Of a DNA stretch of 28,431 nt, positions 15,206 through 21,902 are shown one piece after another. Position 1 is the stretch's first letter. Each line of letters starts with the position of its first letter. The notes below the pieces were generated by a model. It saw nothing but the letters and a program-made list of their open reading frames with translations, was not told the DNA's origin and did no database searches. The translations under genes and the position numbers were made by a program. Location: IMG/VR virus record IMGVR_UViG_3300048916_000081, positions 1-28,431 of that record; one strand, 5' to 3'. Source of the stretch: a virus.

Positions 15206-17577
15206 TGGCGTTCGATGCAATCCCTTCCGAAATGCGCTTTTACCGCCAATGGATCGTGTGGCGGCTGGAAGATCAAGGCGGGCCGAAACCGACGAAGGTT
15301 CCGTACTCACCTATCGTCGCTGGCGCTAAGGCTGCCGTCGACAAGGCGTCGACCTGGGGCACGTTTGAAGACGCCTTGCGCGCGTTCGATAGCGGCGCCT
15401 TTAGCGGTATCGGCTTCGTCCTTACCGACGATGATCCTTACGTTTTTATCGACCTTGACGACCCCAAGGGCGACGACGAAATCTTTCAACGTCAACAGCG
15501 CATCTTTCACGAAATCCAATCGTACGCCGAACGCTCGCCATCGGGCACCGGCTTGCACATCATTGGCAAGGGCAGCATTCCGCGCGGTCGCAAGCGGGCG
15601 CAAATCGAAATCTATTCAAACCTTCGCTTCATGACCATGACCGGCGACGTTTATCGCGACGCGCCGATTATCGAATGCCAAGATGCGGCAATGTTGCTTT
15701 GGCATCAAATGGGCGGACCGGCTTCGATCCACCAATACGGCGGCAACGCCGAACAGAAAGAAGACGACGCAAGCGTTATCGGTAAGGCGCTGTCTGCCCT
15801 GAACGGCGACAAGTTCCGCGCGCTGTACGAAGGCGATTGGGAAAGCCTTTACGCCTCGCAATCTGAAGCCGATTTCGCGCTTGTCGATATCGTCGCGTTT
15901 TATACGCAAAACCGCGATCAAATCGCACGCATCTTCCGCGCGTCGAAGCTTGGCGAGCGCGACAAAGCGAAGCGCGACGATTACGTTTCGTACATGGTGA
16001 ACAAGTCGTTCGATCGGCAGTTGCCCGAAATCGATATCGAAGGGCTAAAGGTCCAGTTCGACGACCTTTTGCAGCCGGAAGAACAGATTGAATTGCCGGG
16101 GTTCCTGAACGGTAACGGGGCGGTGGAAGGACCAACCGCCCCGACCGATGCGGAACCGGGCAGGACCGCGCTTCAGGCGACGCCACAAGTCGCACAAGGC
16201 CCTGAAGGCGTCAACCCGTCCGACATAATTTTACCCCCAGGCTTGCTAGGGGAAGTCGCGAACTTCATTTACGAAGCCGCGCCGCGTCCAGTGCGTGAAA
16301 TTGCCCTAGTCGGCGCGATCGGCCTTGTTGCCGGTATTGTGGGCAAGGCGTTCAACATATCAGCAACCGGCCTGAATATGTACGTCCTTTGCCTCGCCCC
16401 AACGGGCACGGGTAAAGAAGCCATCAACGCGGGCGTATCGAAGTTGATTAGCGCGTGTCTGCCGACGTGCCCCGTAATTGCCGATTTCGTCGGACCGGGC
16501 GAAACACGATCGGACGCGGCGCTTATCAAATGGCTCGCCCGTCAACCTTGCGTGTTCAGCGTACAAGGCGAATGGGGAATGCGTCTAAAACAGATGGCAA
16601 GCCCGTTCGCGAACTCGAACGAAATCGGCGTTAAGAAGGTCGTAATGGACCTGTTTAACAAGTCCGGTCACGGCAACATCCTAAACCCGATGGCGTATTC
16701 GGATAAGGATAAGAACACGCCGCCGATCGCCGCCCCTTCATTTACCCTAATCGGCGAAAGCACGCCCGAAAAGTTTTACGAAGCCCTTGACGAAGGCATG
16801 ATTGCCGACGGCTTCCTTCCTCGCTTCCTAACGATCGAATATCAGGGCAAGCGGCCCGCTATGTCCAAAAGCGCGGCATATGCGAAACCGTCGTTCGCCC
16901 TAATCGATATGGTCACCGAACTAACCGCGCACGTCAAACAGGTTATGTCATCGGGCGGCGTCGTTCAGGTGCGAGCCGATCCATACGCCGAAAAGCTGCT
17001 AGACGACTTCGACAAGTTTGCAGATGCCCACATTAACGACGGTCAAGCAAACGAAGTCGTTCGGCATATGTGGAACCGTGCGCACGTCAAGGCGCTGAAG
17101 CTTGCCGCCCTGGTCGCCGTTGGCCAGTACCCGTACGATCCCTGCATTGATATCGACGCGGCCCGTTGGGCTTGCGATCTTGTCGCTCGCGATATCGTGT
17201 CTGTCATCAACCGCTTTCAAACCGGCGACATTGGCGCTGGCGTCATGGGCACGACCGAAGCGAAGCAAGTCGCGGATATGGTTCGCGCAATCTCGCGTTG
17301 GGCGAAGGACGAAACCGGGCAGGAAGCGGCTAAGTACGGCATACCGGGCAATATGCACGCGGCAGGCGTATTCCCGTTGTCGGCGCTAACGCAAAGGCTC
17401 TTTCAGCTTGCGTCGTATCGCAACGATAAGGTCGGCGCGACAAATGCGATCAAGCGCGCATTGCAGCATTTGTTAGATGCCGATGATCTTCGCGAGTTGC
17501 CGCGTAAGCAAATGCAAGACACATTCGGAACCGCCGCACGCGCATTCGTAATATCGAAACCGCAGAATTTTGTATAG
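15205..17577 (+). CDS. PrimPol (AEP) fused to a DUF3987-like ATPase
   Basis: A 790-residue replication initiator. Residues 1-150 form an archaeo-eukaryotic primase domain of the NrS-1 type: KPTKVPY, FIDLDD (D83, D85 catalytic), SPSGTGLHI (H118), and IEIYSNLRFMTMTGD. A helical PriCT-like segment follows (SEADFALVDIVAFYT to YVSYMVNKSF, 220-270). After a Pro/Ala linker comes an ATPase domain with a Walker A-like APTGTGKE (398-405). There Glu replaces the usual Ser/Thr, so ATP use needs checking. It should synthesise primers and perhaps open DNA. Its ATG overlaps the HTH gene stop. The gene runs into the TTGTA/TACAA palindrome, where its last bases form part of the left arm. Confidence 0.85.
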   Translation: MAFDAIPSEMRFYRQWIVWRLEDQGGPKPTKVPYSPIVAGAKAAVDKASTWGTFEDALRAFDSGAFSGIGFVLTDDDPYVFIDLDDPKGDDEIFQRQQRIFHEIQSYAERSPSGTGLHIIGKGSIPRGRKRAQIEIYSNLRFMTMTGDVYRDAPIIECQDAAMLLWHQMGGPASIHQYGGNAEQKEDDASVIGKALSALNGDKFRALYEGDWESLYASQSEADFALVDIVAFYTQNRDQIARIFRASKLGERDKAKRDDYVSYMVNKSFDRQLPEIDIEGLKVQFDDLLQPEEQIELPGFLNGNGAVEGPTAPTDAEPGRTALQATPQVAQGPEGVNPSDIILPPGLLGEVANFIYEAAPRPVREIALVGAIGLVAGIVGKAFNISATGLNMYVLCLAPTGTGKEAINAGVSKLISACLPTCPVIADFVGPGETRSDAALIKWLARQPCVFSVQGEWGMRLKQMASPFANSNEIGVKKVVMDLFNKSGHGNILNPMAYSDKDKNTPPIAAPSFTLIGESTPEKFYEALDEGMIADGFLPRFLTIEYQGKRPAMSKSAAYAKPSFALIDMVTELTAHVKQVMSSGGVVQVRADPYAEKLLDDFDKFADAHINDGQANEVVRHMWNRAHVKALKLAALVAVGQYPYDPCIDIDAARWACDLVARDIVSVINRFQTGDIGAGVMGTTEAKQVADMVRAISRWAKDETGQEAAKYGIPGNMHAAGVFPLSALTQRLFQLASYRNDKVGATNAIKRALQHLLDADDLRELPRKQMQDTFGTAARAFVISKPQNFV

Positions 17578-17787
17578 TATTGTAGGGCGTTTATAGGCTG
17601 AAAGCCGCAGAAATCCGCCAATTTGTATGTTTTGTAGGTTGTATGGCCATTGTGTGATTGGAGACCATCCCATGCCCGGCCTGATAGTGAATTTCCTCTA
17701 CCCCTTATATACAAACATACAAAATATACAAAATGGCAGATTTCCAAGGGTTTAGCTATACAATGATCCATACAATACAATACAAAG
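17569..17787. repeat. Nested AT-rich inverted repeat with TTGTA/TACAA iterons; candidate replication origin
   Basis: Five TTGTA elements (from 17570, 17580, 17623, 17632 and 17639) face seven TACAA elements (from 17710, 17718, 17727, 17759, 17771, 17776 and 17781). The two 80-base arms are imperfect inverted copies. The outermost 19 bases match at 17 positions, and a middle block around 17608-17637 matches 17715-17745 at about 25 of 30. A 60-base centre lies between them. The region is markedly AT-richer than its neighbours and has no convincing gene. Iteron-like repeats directly downstream of a PrimPol gene suggest an origin. Alternatives are an operator array for the small HTH protein or a large RNA hairpin. 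The rest of the gap to 17907 holds only the promoter listed next and AT-rich sequence. Confidence 0.6.
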
Positions 17788-17850
17788 GAACCGCCGAAGG
17801 GCTAAACGAACGATCGATCGTATATCCGATAAAAATTTTGTCGATTTCGC

Positions 17851-17879
17851 TTGACAGGTACGACGAATGCGATTAGACA
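17851..17879 (+). promoter_or_regulatory. Promoter, TTGACA-17-TAGACA
   Basis: A perfect -35 TTGACA is followed at 17 bases by TAGACA. The transcript should begin near 17886, giving a 22-base leader with GAAAGGA before the ATG at 17908. It is the first of the repeated promoters that drive the small-gene region. Confidence 0.6.
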
Positions 17880-17907
17880 GGGGTTATCAAGACCGAAAGG
17901 ACGACCG

Positions 17908-18126
17908 ATGTTGGAACCATGGTATATCAAACACGATCGCAAGGTTATCGCGAATATGCGCCGCGTTATCGAAGGCAAGGGCGACAACGAAACCGTTCGT
18001 TACTTGGGCGATCAACTTCCGGTTCTTGTTTCGGAAGTGAAGCGCCGGATTGTCGAGCGCGAAGCGCGTATTGAAGCCGATATTGCCAAGTTCAACGAAG
18101 TCGGCGGCGATTACGACAAGATGTAA
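17908..18126 (+). CDS. Small charged hypothetical protein
   Basis: A 72-residue protein beginning MLEPWYIKHDRKVIANMRRV, largely helical and rich in Arg, Lys, Glu and Asp; residues 40-65 could form an amphipathic helix (VLVSEVKRRIVEREARIEAD). I do not recognise it. The start at 17908 has AAAGGA 7 bases upstream and a promoter at 17851. An in-frame start 57 bases upstream would lie inside that promoter and is rejected. It is followed after 24 bases by the Mom-like gene, so the two are probably co-transcribed. Confidence 0.75.
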   Translation: MLEPWYIKHDRKVIANMRRVIEGKGDNETVRYLGDQLPVLVSEVKRRIVEREARIEADIAKFNEVGGDYDKM

Positions 18127-18150
18127 TGTGGGCACAAGGAAGCAATATCG

Positions 18151-18811
18151 ATGCAAGGTGCGAAGGTTGTTCCGATTGATAAGGCGACAGCCGATCGATT
18201 GATTGTCGCTAGGCATTATAGCAAGCGCGCTTCGATCTTTTGGAAAGGCTTCGCGCTTGTGTTCGACGGGCGCGTTTATGGCGTTGTCGTGTACGGGCAG
18301 CCTTCTCCGCCTATTCAAAAGCATTCGTTTAAAGATCGCGATTTTCGCTTGTACGAATTGTCGCGCCTTGTCATTCAAACAACGAAGCGCAACGCGGCGA
18401 GTTACCTTGTCGCGCAAAGTTTGAAGATGCTCGAACAGCCTTGCGCGGTTGTGTCGTATGCCGATAGCGAACACGGGCACGCGGGCATTGTCTATCAAGC
18501 GACGAATTGGATTTACACCGGCGCGACGAAATCGCACGATCATGCCTATCTTGTCGACGGCAAGCGCGTTCATCCGATTTCGCTTCGTGACAAAGGGATA
18601 ACCGATCCGAAGCGATGGGCGAAAGAAAACGGGATCAAGACGTTACCCCCCCTGCGACAAACATCGTTATTTCTTCATTTGCGGCAATCGTCGGCAGCGT
18701 AAGGACATGCTTGCAAAGCTGACATATCCGATCGTTGCGGAATATCCCAAGCTTCCGAAATCGATGTATGAAAACGGCGATTTCGTCGAAATCTTGCACG
18801 AAACCGCTTGA
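18151..18811 (+). CDS. mom: Mom-like DNA-modification protein, split by a +1 frameshift at a C7 tract
   Basis: The protein resembles Mom-family acetyltransferase-fold enzymes, which hypermodify adenine in phage DNA and protect it from restriction. Seen are ARHYSKRAS, GVVVYGQPSPP, LYELSRLVIQT, RNAASYLVAQSL, and VVSYADSEHGHAGIVYQATNWIYTG. The zero frame stops at a TAA ending at 18702 after 183 residues and lacks the family C terminus. Skipping one base of the seven Cs at 18646-18652 gives PPCDKHRYFFICGNRRQRK and then LTYPIVAEYPK, the conserved Mom ending. The resulting protein of 219 residues stops at 18809-18811. The cause may be programmed frameshifting, phase variation, a real mutation or a sequencing error. 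GGAAG lies upstream of the ATG. The shifted-frame stop overlaps the next promoter. Confidence 0.8.
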
Positions 18812-18836
18812 CAGCGAAACGCAATCGTCGTAACCG
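18808..18836 (+). promoter_or_regulatory. Promoter, TTGACA-17-TAACCG
   Basis: A perfect -35 overlaps the TGA that ends the shifted Mom frame. The -10, TAACCG, is weak but sits at the same 17-base spacing and in the same CGTCG-TA context as the other copies. The transcript should start near 18843, before the gene at 18864. Confidence 0.55.
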
Positions 18837-18863
18837 TTGGATATCAAGACGGAAGGAACGAAG

Positions 18864-18998
18864 ATGCCTTATTCGGAACTCGCCTACTTCGAAGGATACG
18901 CCTTCGCTCACATCGCCGCTTTCGAAGAACGCGAACGCCTCGCGCGCAAGAAAGCCATTGCGATCGCACATCGCGACCGCCGCAGCCATCGCCGCTAA
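18864..18998 (+). CDS. Very small basic hypothetical protein
   Basis: A 44-residue protein beginning MPYSELAYFEGYAFAHIAAF and continuing with a strongly basic Arg/Lys/His-rich half that ends HRDRRSHRR. The ATG follows GGAAGGAACGAAG, a strong ribosome binding site, and lies just downstream of the promoter at 18808. I do not recognise it; the basic tail suggests nucleic-acid or membrane-surface binding. It is followed after 11 bases by the next gene. Confidence 0.65.
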   Translation: MPYSELAYFEGYAFAHIAAFEERERLARKKAIAIAHRDRRSHRR

Positions 18999-19009
18999 GG
19001 GGAAGTGAA

Positions 19010-19312
19010 ATGGCAAAGCTAACCAAGAGCCGCGCACGCAAGCCGCTTTGCGAAGGTGAAGTTTCGTTTTCGAACAGCGGAACCCAGGGCGGGCGCGAAT
19101 ACGGGCTTTCGATGGCAACGCGCAACGATGAAGGCGATATTCTCGCATACTTCAACGTCAAGCTTTCGTCTGCCGAAGCCCTTCGCTTCGCTGGATTGAT
19201 CGCAGGCGGCGAAACGCACGATCCGTTTGAAAGCGGTTATTTCGTCGTCGACAACCGCAAGCCCTGGGAAAAGCTTAGGGCGCTTGCTGACAAGCTGGAA
19301 AGGGAAGCGTAA
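19010..19312 (+). CDS. Hypothetical protein
   Basis: A 100-residue protein with an Arg/Lys-rich start (MAKLTKSRARKPLCEGE), a beta-rich middle (REYGLSMATRNDEGDILAYFNVKLSS) and a C-terminal helix (KPWEKLRALADKLEREA). There is no membrane segment or known motif. AGGGGAAG precedes the ATG. The stop overlaps the next ATG by one base (TAATG). The function is unknown; it belongs to the short-gene early block. Confidence 0.75.
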   Translation: MAKLTKSRARKPLCEGEVSFSNSGTQGGREYGLSMATRNDEGDILAYFNVKLSSAEALRFAGLIAGGETHDPFESGYFVVDNRKPWEKLRALADKLEREA

Positions 19313-19479
19313 TGGACGACGCAATTAAGGACTTGTTAGCCCAAGCCGAACGCCTGTTAAGGCGAGCCGATAACGCGGTTGAAAACGCCGCAACGCCAGC
19401 CGTACGACAGCGACGCCGCAAGCAACGCAACGCGATCAACGCGGCGTGTAACGCATTATTTCGCGCGACAAAGGCTTGA
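19312..19479 (+). CDS. Small basic helical protein
   Basis: A 55-residue protein, almost entirely helical by composition: MDDAIKDLLAQAERLLRRAD, then a basic block RQRRRKQRNAINAA. It could bind nucleic acid, but I do not recognise a family. Its ATG overlaps the previous stop, and its own TGA lies inside the TTGACG -35 box of the next promoter, so coding and promoter sequence are fused at its 3' end. Confidence 0.7.
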   Translation: MDDAIKDLLAQAERLLRRADNAVENAATPAVRQRRRKQRNAINAACNALFRATKA

Positions 19480-19504
19480 CGACCGATCGAATACGTCGTA
19501 TTCG
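19476..19504 (+). promoter_or_regulatory. Promoter, TTGACG-17-TATTCG, predicted leaderless start
   Basis: TTGACG and TATTCG are separated by 17 bases. The -10 ends 6 bases before the ATG at 19511, so the expected transcription start is the A of that ATG. The -35 overlaps the stop of the gene upstream. Confidence 0.6.
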
Positions 19505-19510
19505 TCGTAC

Positions 19511-19687
19511 ATGAACCGCGCCGCTTTCATCGCTGAAACCGTCCTAAGCCTGGGGCTGAACATCGCTTTGCGGCGTTTGGGCGGAAACCCCTGGATGATA
19601 TGGGGATTACTCGCGTTGAATGAGTTGCGCGGCGCGGCAGTCGTCTATAGGTTCGGCGGCATCGCATGGCGAGCCGTTCACGGCTGA
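19511..19687 (+). CDS. Small membrane protein, probably leaderless
   Basis: A 58-residue protein with two hydrophobic stretches: about residues 5-19 (AFIAETVLSLGLNIA) and 26-46 (PWMIWGLLALNELRGAAVVYR), separated by RRLGG. One or two membrane passes are likely. No ribosome binding site precedes the ATG; instead the promoter at 19476 places the transcript start at or next to the ATG. The frame is open further upstream, but that would overlap the previous gene and read through the promoter. Small membrane proteins in phage early regions often modify host entry or defence; no such role can be shown here. Confidence 0.7.
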   Translation: MNRAAFIAETVLSLGLNIALRRLGGNPWMIWGLLALNELRGAAVVYRFGGIAWRAVHG

Positions 19688-19705
19688 AGCGAAGGACCGG
19701 GCATA

Positions 19706-19876
19706 ATGAACGAACGACGCATTCAACTTGACTGTTGCGACGACGGGCGGCTTTGCGTCTTTGTCGAAGAATTCAAGGGCGGTAAATGGGAGCGCGTCGA
19801 CAGTCTTCGCGGCGACATGGCGTTCTTAAACCGGCTTCTTTCAACCTATCGGATCGGCCCGCGTCGTGCGGTATAA
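19706..19876 (+). CDS. Small hypothetical protein
   Basis: A 56-residue protein (MNERRIQLDCCDDGRLCVFV, then a helix with GDMAFLNRLLSTY). Three Cys lie near the N terminus (CC and C, about residues 10-17). The ATG follows GAAGGACCGGGCATA, a copy of the leader element shared by many genes here. The 3' end overlaps the GTG-started gene that follows by 11 bases. The function is unknown. Confidence 0.7.
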   Translation: MNERRIQLDCCDDGRLCVFVEEFKGGKWERVDSLRGDMAFLNRLLSTYRIGPRRAV

Positions 19877-20000
19877 CCCGCGCAACCGCAACGAACTTCG
19901 TCGCGAACTGCCGAAGTCGTCGGGCGCTTGGTTCGATCGTCGCATACAAGAGCGAACGAAGCCGATCGGCTTCGAACCTGAACGTTGGGGGCAGAAATGA
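19866..20000 (+). CDS. Very small basic protein, GTG start, nested between overlapping genes
   Basis: A 44-residue protein reading MRYNPRNRNELRRELPKSSG and ending PERWGQK, rich in Arg and Asn. It fills the gap between its neighbours exactly: its GTG start overlaps the end of the previous gene, and its TGA overlaps the next ATG (ATGA). That fit and the codon pattern support a real gene, although its ribosome binding site lies inside the upstream gene and is not strong. The function is unknown. Confidence 0.55.
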   Translation: MRYNPRNRNELRRELPKSSGAWFDRRIQERTKPIGFEPERWGQK

Positions 20001-20485
20001 CGATCGCATATATCGACGACGCAAAGGACGACGAACCCGGCTTCGTGGCGGCTCGCTTGATCGCCCGGCTATGGCTGCCCGAACCGCGTTACACCCTGGG
20101 GACGCCTTCGGGCGGCGTAACGACCGTCGGCGAGCATGAACGCTTGTTCGATGTTGCGGAAGACTTCGGCGACGGTTATTGCCATGAATGCGACGTACTC
20201 TTGGCAGATTGCCATTGCTTCGACGGCTTCGACTTTGGCGATTACGATCAAGACGCGCCGCAGCATGGTTATCATCGCGGTTCGGATGGAAATGTTATCG
20301 CCTTGTTCGGCAGTTTTCGCGATTGGCACGACAAGGGCGACGGGAATACGTCTCATTACCGCATTCTTTCCGACGCTTACGACGCACGTTTGAAAGCGCA
20401 TAGGGCCGAAGCCAAGTTCGCGTTGTATTCGTTCCTTATCGCCGTGTTCGGTTCGATCGCGCTTGTCGTCTTGACGGCGCATTGA
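19997..20485 (+). CDS. Membrane-anchored Cys/Asp-rich protein
   Basis: A 162-residue protein. A Cys/His cluster, CHECDVLLADCHC (about residues 60-72), may bind metal and is followed by a very acidic stretch (FDGFDFGDYDQDAP). The C terminus is a single hydrophobic segment (FALYSFLIAVFGSIALVVLT), a likely tail anchor. The start at 19997 is chosen for the ATGA overlap and the GGGGG 4-8 bases before it; a TTG 12 bases upstream is less likely. It may be a membrane-tethered regulator, but I recognise no family. Confidence 0.7.
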   Translation: MTIAYIDDAKDDEPGFVAARLIARLWLPEPRYTLGTPSGGVTTVGEHERLFDVAEDFGDGYCHECDVLLADCHCFDGFDFGDYDQDAPQHGYHRGSDGNVIALFGSFRDWHDKGDGNTSHYRILSDAYDARLKAHRAEAKFALYSFLIAVFGSIALVVLTAH

Positions 20486-20499
20486 TCTTCGGCCATAGG
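20471..20499 (+). promoter_or_regulatory. Weak promoter candidate, TTGACG-17-CATAGG
   Basis: The element has the same -35 and 17-base spacing as the repeated promoters, but the -10 keeps only the central ATA. It lies over the 3' end of the preceding gene and ends 25 bases before the ATG at 20525. Confidence 0.3.
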
Positions 20500-20524
20500 G
20501 CGACGACAACGAAGGGGAATGCGA

Positions 20525-20881
20525 ATGCCACGGAAGAAGACAGGCGACGCCGCGTCGAAGATCGCCGCCCGCGTGCTGGCAACCGACAAGCCGGTTCACG
20601 CTCACACCAGCGCCCTGACAATCGCGATCCAGCAATGTGGGCTCCCTCTCTCGCCGCGTGCGATCGACAGCTTCGTTGACGCCGTGGCGGACGCCCTGGC
20701 ACCAATGGTCGACGACCTGAAGACGCTTGCCGCGTCGGTGTTGGCGCAGGACGAAACCTCCATTCGTAACGCCGTGCATGATGAAATGGCTTCGAAGCTT
20801 GAAGCGCATTTGACGCCGCGTTGTACGTGCGGCGAAAGCAAAGGCTTTTGCCCCGTACATGAAGGCGGATCAATCAACTAA
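20525..20881 (+). CDS. Hypothetical protein with C-terminal Cys/His cluster
   Basis: A 118-residue protein with a basic start (MPRKKTGDAASK), a helical Ala/Leu/Asp-rich middle (about residues 40-95) and a short cluster near the end, CTCGESKGFCPVHEGG, that could bind zinc. The ATG at 20525 is 7 bases after GAAGGGG; an ATG 6 bases earlier is too close to that site. The frame differs from that of the preceding membrane protein. The function is unknown. Confidence 0.7.
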   Translation: MPRKKTGDAASKIAARVLATDKPVHAHTSALTIAIQQCGLPLSPRAIDSFVDAVADALAPMVDDLKTLAASVLAQDETSIRNAVHDEMASKLEAHLTPRCTCGESKGFCPVHEGGSIN

Positions 20882-20887
20882 CGCGCA

Positions 20888-20901
20888 AAGGAACCGGGCA
20901 A
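20888..20901 (+). promoter_or_regulatory. Conserved translation leader, AAGGAACCGGGCAA before ATG
   Basis: This is the clearest copy of an element in which not only the ribosome binding site but also the spacer is kept. Close copies precede the ATGs at 19706, 22280, 23624, 24465 and 26540, and a variant precedes 26332. The shared part after the purine tract is ACCGGGCA(A). Confidence 0.7.
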
Positions 20902-21231
20902 ATGAAAAAGGCACTATTTTACGCCCTTCGTCGGGCTTTGTATTCGCCGGTAATCGCAGTCACGACGTACAAACCGTCGGGCCGCTGGCACGGTCGACGC
21001 TGCGATTACAACGAAGTAACGCACGGCATATCGTCGGACCTATGCGGACTTTTTGCGACGCAAGAGCAAGCCGAAGCTTGCCGCGCGCATGTTCGCGAAC
21101 TTGAAGCCGAATACGATAAAAAGATAAAGGTTCATCGCGACGCAATATCAATCTTGAACCGCGATCAACGTCGCGATATCGAAGCGTATATTAAGCACGC
21201 GACCGAAGAAGCGGCAAAGGTGCCCGCGTGA
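20902..21231 (+). CDS. Hypothetical protein
   Basis: A 109-residue protein. The N-terminal 20 residues (MKKALFYALRRALYSPVIAV) are basic and hydrophobic but not a clear signal peptide. The middle holds two Cys (GRRCDYNEV and SSDLCGLFATQEQAEACRAHV), and the C-terminal half is a long charged helix. It has a strong leader (AAAGGAACCGGGCAA). Its TGA overlaps the GTG of the Tad2-like gene (GTGA), so the two are coupled. I do not recognise the family. Confidence 0.75.
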   Translation: MKKALFYALRRALYSPVIAVTTYKPSGRWHGRRCDYNEVTHGISSDLCGLFATQEQAEACRAHVRELEAEYDKKIKVHRDAISILNRDQRRDIEAYIKHATEEAAKVPA

Positions 21232-21539
21232 ACTTCGCCGAAGCCCGATCCGAAGCCGTACAAGGCGCCTGGATACGCCACGACGGCATGGCCGAAGGTT
21301 CGTACATTTCGTACAACTTCGCCGGGCTGCGCATCAACTTTCCGCATTCGTCGTCCGGCTGGACGCCAACCGACGCCGACCTTGCGGCAGATTGGACGAT
21401 TTGCGGTCCGATGGAAGCGCCGAAGCCTAGGCCCGATCCTTGGCGGAATAAGAAGGGTTATTGCAACAATTGCGGCCATTTGCTTTGCGAATGCGATCCG
21501 CCGAAACCGCAACGCGACAAATGGGGGCGCGCATTGTGA
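21228..21539 (+). CDS. DUF2829/Tad2-like protein (candidate anti-Thoeris sponge) with zinc ribbon
   Basis: A 103-residue protein starting at a GTG that overlaps the previous stop. Residues 1-58 match the DUF2829 layout: MNFAEARSEAVQGAWIRHDG, a beta-rich middle, then GWTPTDADLAADWTI. DUF2829 includes Tad2, a phage protein that binds the cyclic ADP-ribose-type signal of Thoeris defence and so blocks it. After a Pro-rich linker the C terminus carries CNNCGHLLCEC (79-89), a zinc ribbon that is not part of the usual short Tad2 proteins. The resemblance is short, so this is a candidate; ligand binding is inferred from the family. The next gene starts inside its stop codon. Confidence 0.6.
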   Translation: MNFAEARSEAVQGAWIRHDGMAEGSYISYNFAGLRINFPHSSSGWTPTDADLAADWTICGPMEAPKPRPDPWRNKKGYCNNCGHLLCECDPPKPQRDKWGRAL

Positions 21540-21709
21540 AACCTTGGCTTGCGAGTTGGATCATTCAACAGGGGCTTGCGATCGGCGGTATTGCCGCGAT
21601 CCTTTTCGGCTATTCGACAGCGGGCTTGATTATGCTTGTTGCCGCTTTGGTATTGGATGGCGTTCGGCTTATGATCCTGGGGGCGCCGCGTCATGATGCT
21701 GCCGACTAA
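21536..21709 (+). CDS. Small membrane protein
   Basis: A 57-residue protein with two hydrophobic segments, IIQQGLAIGGIAAILFGY and TAGLIMLVAALVLDGV, forming a probable helical hairpin in the inner membrane. The GTG start overlaps the previous TGA (GTGA), and GGGGG lies about 9 bases upstream. The 3' end overlaps the next gene by 17 bases. The function is unknown; its coupling to the Tad2-like gene suggests co-expression in an early operon. Confidence 0.7.
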   Translation: MKPWLASWIIQQGLAIGGIAAILFGYSTAGLIMLVAALVLDGVRLMILGAPRHDAAD

Positions 21710-21902
21710 GGGCGAACTGGACAAGGTTGCGGCGTTGATCGGCGGCGAGGGTACGACCTTCGACGCGCTCCCGCCTGAAAACCGCGTTCAGGTTATGACG
21801 CTCGCGATTGCTGCGAAACACAACGACCTGTTGAACGATATCGATAGTTCGCTTTCGCATGTCGGCAGTTGGTTCGAACAATCCAAGATATATTGGCCGT
21901 GA
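21693..21902 (+). CDS. Small hypothetical protein
   Basis: A 69-residue protein, mostly helical (MMLPTKGELDKVAALIGG, then PENRVQVMTLAIAAKHNDL), ending HVGSWFEQSKIYWP. It has two ATG codons in tandem at 21693 and 21696; either may be used. It overlaps the membrane protein upstream by 17 bases and the next gene by 4 (GTGA). I recognise no family. Confidence 0.65.
   Translation: MMLPTKGELDKVAALIGGEGTTFDALPPENRVQVMTLAIAAKHNDLLNDIDSSLSHVGSWFEQSKIYWP

Noticed and set aside
17403-17780. Minus-strand open frame across the AT-rich palindrome
   Set aside because: It is composed of the palindrome and the antisense of PrimPol, lacks a ribosome binding site and shows no protein-like pattern.
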